64,000 nucleotides of DNA, from NCBI GenBank assembly GCA_002310135.1, contig DBYK01000001.1:1-64000 (forward strand). The letters are read 5' to 3'. Under the pieces are notes generated by a model. The model was not told the DNA's origin, ran no database searches, and was given only the letters and a program-made list of their open reading frames with translations. The stretch is from Caryophanales bacterium UBA1188 (lineage in GTDB: Bacteria > Bacillota_I > Bacilli_A > Izemoplasmatales > UBA1188). Below, one piece after another: positions 60,084 to 64,000 of this stretch. Made by a program: the position numbers and the translations under genes. Within the stretch, counting starts at the first letter, position 1. Each line of letters begins with the position of its first letter.

Positions 60084-62953
60084 TGAAAGAACTAAAATCC
60101 AAAGAAACCTTTAGAGATGTCACTAAACTCTTAGATGAATACAGCAATAAAATTTCATCTAATGCGGAAAAACTATATAGTGATATAAACTCTACTGAAG
60201 AAGAAATCACAAATAAAACTAAAAACTCCTTTGATGAAATAAAGGATTCTTTGGCTGAACTCAAAGAAAGAGTTAAAACTTCTACTTCTATTATCGATGA
60301 AATCGATAAAGAAAAAACAATTGAAGAATCAAATATCAAAAATAATTATTATTCTATAATTGTTAAAAGGAAGAATGAATTCTTAAATTATGGCATTGAT
60401 ACTATGGATGATATCATCTCTTCTTTTGATAAATACAATAACGAAAAGAAAAACCTTATCTCTATTTATGACATATTAGTCACAGATGCTAAAAATAGAA
60501 TCGTTTTAAGATATGAAGAAATCAATGATATAATAGTTGATTTCCTCTCTAAAATGAAATCACTTCTTGAAAAATATAATTCACTATTTAAAGATGTAAT
60601 AATAGATGCTAAAGAAAACACTAAAGAAATATCTAATCTTTATTTCTCTTTATTTAGCGCTTTTAATACAAATCTTTTAGAACTAAACAATAAATCCAAA
60701 GATATCTTATTAAAATCAAATGATAATTCTATCTCTATTTCAAAATTACTAGGTAACCCTAGTGTTATGTCTATAGAATCAAGTAATGAAGCTATTAAAG
60801 TTTTAACTGATAGATTCAATAAAGATATGAAGAATATACAAATAGATTTTCATAAGAAATCTTCTTCTTTAGTTGATCTAATAGAAAGTCTATTTAATGA
60901 TTCTCTATCTAAATCTATTCCTATTCATCTTTTGAAAGATGAATTTACAAAATCATTAAATGAACTCTACCACAAAAAGTTCGATTCATCTCAAATAGAA
61001 AAAATCCTTCTTGAAGCATCTAAAACTCAAGATATGAGAATATCTCTCACTTATATCTTTAAATCAATAGATCCAAATCTTTATAAGAACACACTTGAAG
61101 AAGAAAAGAATTTAGAACTCGAATATCAAAAGAAATTATTAACTCTATCAAATAATAAGATTCTTGGAAGATATCTATCTAAAACATATGAAGATTCTCT
61201 TCTTTTTGAATCTGAACTCCTAAAGGAGAAAGAATATAAAGAAATCCATGATGAATATTTTAATTGTCTCTTAAAGAAGATTGAATTATATGATTTATTT
61301 TCTAAAGATGAACTAAGAATCTTAAATTTAATTAATAAATATAAACTATCATTTAAATATAAAATAGATTTAATTTCCCTTGAATTTAAGAAAGAAAGTA
61401 ATAACCTTCTATCAGAATTTAGAAAGACTCTAAGCTTAAATGAAAAAGATACATCTAATGATATATTAAATCTTGAAAAAGTATTAGATATCTTAGATAA
61501 AGATAGTAAGAGATCTCTAATAGATCTAAAATATGAATTAGATTTATTGGACATTCATCATACCTATATCGAAGCCAAGAGTATGGCTAAACTAGGTTAT
61601 GAACTATTTAAAAAAGAAAAAGACTTAAGCTTACTTGAACCAAGATTTAAACTCCTTAAAATTATCGAAGAACATGATTCAATCAAGAAATCATATAAGA
61701 CTTTATATGATAGTGAAATATCTCTTATTGAGAAATCCAATATGAGAAACAATATTCATGAACTATATTCATTCAAATATGCTTATTCTTTAATCAAACA
61801 TAGAAATATAGTTTCATCTGAACTAATCGATATGGCTAAAGCTGAATATAAACTTAGAATCGATATTTTAAATGATATAAGAGAAACAATCAATGATAGT
61901 TCAAATCATCAAATAGAAAGAATTATAGGCACATATTTAGACAAGATTAAAGAACTTGACGAAATCAAAGAAATCGAGCTCAAATCAATTCTTCAAAAGA
62001 TTGAACTCTTAGGAAATGAAAACAATAAAGAAAGAAATAAAGAAATCGTTGTGAATATCCTAGATCAATATGAAATAGCTCAAGATAAGATTCATAAGAT
62101 GATAATCAATGATAAAGAAATCATCAAAGAACAGATGAATATAAAACTTATGAATACAGAAAGTATAGAATCTATCTCATCAAGTCAAAAAATAGAAAAT
62201 GAACAGCTCAAAAACGCACTTTCTTATATAGAAGAAATAAATGAAACATTTAAATTAATTCTCGCATCTTTAAGTGTCAATTCTAATAACTATGACAGTG
62301 AAGTTATAAATAATTACAAAACTCAATATTTAGATGTCTTAGAAAAACTTGATGAATCACTTAGAATTGAGGCTGACCCACATCTATATAAGATTAAAGA
62401 AATCAATGAAAGATATAACGAAAATTATTATCTAAAGAAATATTTAGAATTAAATGATTCTCACATAAAGGCAGTCAATGACTTATATTCGAAGCTAATT
62501 GATGACTATACTGATCTTGAAAATCAAAAATCTTCTTCTACTCAAGAAATTATGAATCAAGAGTTTATAGAAAAAACTAATAACGCAGTCAATCTATTCA
62601 AAGATTCAATAATTAATAATATAGATTGTTTTAATAAAGATAAAGATTTGCTTCTAAAAAATTATGAAGAAGATATCAAAGAAACTGATAAACAATTAAT
62701 TAAAGATATAGACCAAATATCAAAAGATAATTCTTTATTAAAAGAAAAGTATATATTGATTAAGAAAGATATAGATTCGATTGGAAAAAGCGATTTAAAA
62801 TCTTTGACAAAACAATCAAAAAAAGACAGAAAGAAATATTCATTTGAATATGAAGCATTCGATTCTTCATACAAAGAAAAACTTAAAGAAAGTATTAAAG
62901 AAATAGAAAATAAATATAAGAATCCAACTGTATATTTCTTATTAAAACATTAA
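60083..62953 (+). CDS. Giant coiled-coil protein 2, function unknown
   Basis: A 956-residue companion of similar composition: long heptad-like helices, no tryptophan, two cysteines, no membrane segment or nucleotide-binding motif. The C-terminus is basic ('LTKQSKKDRKKYSFEYEAFD') and ends in 'NKYKNPTVYFLLKH', which is less helical and might be an attachment site. Its start overlaps the previous stop codon. The pair may form heteromeric filaments; this is an inference from composition and coupling. Alternatives are an adhesion-related scaffold or a phage-independent DNA-binding rod. Confidence 0.8.
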   Translation: MKELKSKETFRDVTKLLDEYSNKISSNAEKLYSDINSTEEEITNKTKNSFDEIKDSLAELKERVKTSTSIIDEIDKEKTIEESNIKNNYYSIIVKRKNEFLNYGIDTMDDIISSFDKYNNEKKNLISIYDILVTDAKNRIVLRYEEINDIIVDFLSKMKSLLEKYNSLFKDVIIDAKENTKEISNLYFSLFSAFNTNLLELNNKSKDILLKSNDNSISISKLLGNPSVMSIESSNEAIKVLTDRFNKDMKNIQIDFHKKSSSLVDLIESLFNDSLSKSIPIHLLKDEFTKSLNELYHKKFDSSQIEKILLEASKTQDMRISLTYIFKSIDPNLYKNTLEEEKNLELEYQKKLLTLSNNKILGRYLSKTYEDSLLFESELLKEKEYKEIHDEYFNCLLKKIELYDLFSKDELRILNLINKYKLSFKYKIDLISLEFKKESNNLLSEFRKTLSLNEKDTSNDILNLEKVLDILDKDSKRSLIDLKYELDLLDIHHTYIEAKSMAKLGYELFKKEKDLSLLEPRFKLLKIIEEHDSIKKSYKTLYDSEISLIEKSNMRNNIHELYSFKYAYSLIKHRNIVSSELIDMAKAEYKLRIDILNDIRETINDSSNHQIERIIGTYLDKIKELDEIKEIELKSILQKIELLGNENNKERNKEIVVNILDQYEIAQDKIHKMIINDKEIIKEQMNIKLMNTESIESISSSQKIENEQLKNALSYIEEINETFKLILASLSVNSNNYDSEVINNYKTQYLDVLEKLDESLRIEADPHLYKIKEINERYNENYYLKKYLELNDSHIKAVNDLYSKLIDDYTDLENQKSSSTQEIMNQEFIEKTNNAVNLFKDSIINNIDCFNKDKDLLLKNYEEDIKETDKQLIKDIDQISKDNSLLKEKYILIKKDIDSIGKSDLKSLTKQSKKDRKKYSFEYEAFDSSYKEKLKESIKEIENKYKNPTVYFLLKH

Positions 62954-62985
62954 AAAAATAGTCCCAAGAGAGGGACTATTTTTTT
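62952..62985. terminator. Strong bidirectional terminator
   Basis: A 14-base-pair stem centred on TAGTCCC/GGGACTA with a six-base loop and flanking A7/T7 runs. It ends the coiled-coil transcript on the plus strand and the candidate small RNA on the minus strand. Confidence 0.9.
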
Positions 62986-63050
62986 AGCTGTGATCAACAC
63001 CTTACCTAATAGACGACCATAGGTTGTCTACAATAAGAAACAAATTATGA
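62957..63050 (-). ncRNA. Candidate small RNA of about 95 bases
   Basis: On the minus strand an extended -10 promoter (63057-63066) is followed by about 95 bases without an open reading frame and then by the strong terminator. The stretch contains a nine-base-pair hairpin (TAGACAACC/GGTCGTCTA, one G-U pair, 63010-63030) and a GTTGATCACAGC segment before the terminator. It does not look like tmRNA, SRP RNA or RNase P RNA. The remaining gap up to 63216 holds only AT-rich sequence and a short inverted repeat. Confidence 0.5.
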
Positions 63051-63056
63051 ATTAGG

Positions 63057-63066
63057 ATTATAACAT
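63057..63066 (-). promoter_or_regulatory. Extended -10 promoter of the candidate small RNA
   Basis: ATGTTATAAT on the minus strand, the same decamer found before tig, mutS2, pnp and hydC. No gene starts downstream, so an RNA product is the simplest explanation. Confidence 0.55.
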
Positions 63067-63125
63067 CAAATGAAATAATACACACAACATAATTATTATT
63101 CTATCAAAAAAATGTTTGGGGTCCT

Positions 63126-63160
63126 AAAAGATATAAGGTATTGACAATTTTATAATACCA
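63126..63160. repeat. Inverted repeat GGTATT...AATACC
   Basis: GGTATT and AATACC flank an AT-rich centre that includes TTGACA. The pair may be a hairpin after the esterase gene or a chance feature. Confidence 0.25.
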
Positions 63161-63216
63161 TACATCTTACATCTTCGCAAGTAATTTAATGAATTAAATT
63201 ATAGATGTGAAAAAAT

Positions 63217-64000
63217 CTATGATTCAATATATGTTTCATAAAAATTTATGAATTTAGTCATAAATCCAAATTCATTTAGTAGTTCAAAGTTCATTGTATC
63301 TAAATGATTTTTATTCTCAAGTTCATTTAGTTCCACATATACAGAATTTGAGATTAATTCATCTTTTAAGCTTCTAGAATTCTCTATTGGAACTATTTCA
63401 TCGTTATCTCCATGGAATATAAGTGTAGGAAGAGCGCTTTCTCCATAATTGATTGGAGATACATCAATCAATCCATTAAACATATCAGCTGGAGTAGATG
63501 TATTTGTGGCTTTCATTGCGAGAAACATTACACCTTCAGTTGTACCAAGTTGTGGATAAAAAGATGACAAAAGGTTAGTTGCGATTTGTGAATATACTTC
63601 AAATTTCATATCAGTTGGGCCAGAAAGGCTATATACACAATCAACTTTAGCTAGAGTTTCATTGTTCTTCTTATAACCATAAAGAAGTGATAAATGTCCA
63701 CCAGCACTATGGCCTCCAATCATAACTTTTCCAAGTTCTAAATCATTATATTCAAGTAAAGCTTTAACATCTAAAAGGCAATTCTCAATATCATCTAACA
63801 TATCATAAATAGACGCAGAATCATTATCCATAGTTATAAGCCTATAATTCAGGTTTACAACACAACAAGCTTTATTATTTCTAAATAATTCTTTCGCAAT
63901 CTTTAAGACAAATGATGTATATGTTTCTTTTGATTCACTAATCCATGCGCCACCATGAATAAAAAGCACTGCGTTTAAAGTATCATATTCTTTATAATTA
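63217..64000 (-). CDS. Alpha/beta-hydrolase, carboxylesterase type (5' end beyond the window)
   Basis: A partial alpha/beta-hydrolase, open to the window edge; the coding frame continues upstream of the first GTG at 63969 with 'NYKEYDTLNAV', so the true start is outside. The oxyanion-hole motif 'FIHGGAW' near the visible N-terminus, the nucleophile elbow 'GHSAGGHLS' and the catalytic Asp/His in 'FHGDNDEIVP' and 'NKNHLDTM' place it in the hormone-sensitive-lipase/esterase (BD-FAE-like) group. It hydrolyses short esters, perhaps acetyl groups on plant sugars. The substrate is not known. Confidence 0.88.
   Translation of the reverse strand, partial: NYKEYDTLNAVLFIHGGAWISESKETYTSFVLKIAKELFRNNKACCVVNLNYRLITMDNDSASIYDMLDDIENCLLDVKALLEYNDLELGKVMIGGHSAGGHLSLLYGYKKNNETLAKVDCVYSLSGPTDMKFEVYSQIATNLLSSFYPQLGTTEGVMFLAMKATNTSTPADMFNGLIDVSPINYGESALPTLIFHGDNDEIVPIENSRSLKDELISNSVYVELNELENKNHLDTMNFELLNEFGFMTKFINFYETYIES

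Noticed and set aside
56789..62874. Several open frames on the minus strand opposite the coiled-coil genes
   Set aside because: They have low-complexity Ser/Ile/Leu composition that mirrors the coding strand, lack ribosome binding sites, and lie entirely inside the long genes.
62990..63050. Candidate small RNA as 6S, SRP or tmRNA
   Set aside because: It lacks the SRP GGAAG tetraloop motif, is too short for tmRNA or 6S, and shows no tRNA-like ends.

Overview
The window is a very AT-rich stretch of bacterial chromosome from an anaerobic low-GC organism of the Firmicutes/Mycoplasmatota type. Gene content and order support this: rsmD-coaD, xerD-deoB, mutS2-truB-ribF, tig-lon, ruvB-queA-tgt, FtsZ, AddAB and RNase HIII. 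Tryptophan is coded by TGG, and TGA ends several genes in ATGA or TGATG overlaps (hemW/xerD, mutS2/truB, truB/ribF, ruvB/queA, queA/pduL), so this is the standard bacterial code and not the Mycoplasma code. Metabolism points to a fermentative, probably gut or rumen, lifestyle: a trimeric electron-bifurcating type [FeFe] hydrogenase, an anaerobic glycerol operon, PduL, and a melibiose/raffinose-type alpha-galactosidase with a GPH symporter. The species cannot be named from the sequence alone.

Layout. 1-4.9 kb: a SecB-like chaperone gene, then (minus strand) GH36 alpha-galactosidase and its GPH transporter. 5-7.2 kb: a DUF1538 membrane protein with two PII-like proteins. 7.3-10.5 kb: a transglutaminase-like lipoprotein, a small lipoprotein and a GNAT acetyltransferase. 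10.5-16.2 kb: tRNA-Arg(TCT), then a tightly packed rsmD-coaD-glpA-like-glpB-like-DUF1667-glpK operon. 16.4-22.1 kb: an E2-like acyltransferase homologue with an altered catalytic motif, hemW-xerD-deoB, and a degenerate GH2-like protein. 22.1-29.5 kb: NUDIX-lepA, RNase P RNA, pnp, a mannose-6-phosphate isomerase/ROK kinase fusion, and rpsO with a structured leader. 29.5-38.7 kb: an unusual diadenylate-cyclase-like gene ahead of addB-addA, then lon. 38.7-45 kb: tig, mutS2-truB-ribF and rnhC. 45-52.3 kb: a ruvB-queA-pduL-tgt-ftsZ-(GH3-like)-surE operon. 52.4-56.6 kb: hydC-hydB-hydA. 56.7-63 kb: two giant overlapping coiled-coil genes. 63-64 kb: a candidate small RNA and a partial esterase.

Most genes lie on the minus strand. 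The plus-strand genes are mainly accessory ones. Transcription signals are unusually readable: many promoters carry an extended -10 (TG-N-TATAAT), often ATGTTATAAT. Several genes (NUDIX, hemW, GH2-like, rnhC, perhaps GNAT) have a -10 box only 5 to 8 bases before the start codon and no ribosome binding site, which suggests leaderless mRNAs.

The most interesting items are: the DAC-like protein in the addAB operon, the PMI-ROK fusion, the pair of tryptophan-free coiled-coil giants, two apparently catalytically dead glycosidase relatives (one inside the ftsZ operon), the DUF1538/PII/PII module, the leaderless gene set, and an unassigned ~95-nt RNA near the right end. No CRISPR array, insertion sequence or prophage was seen.
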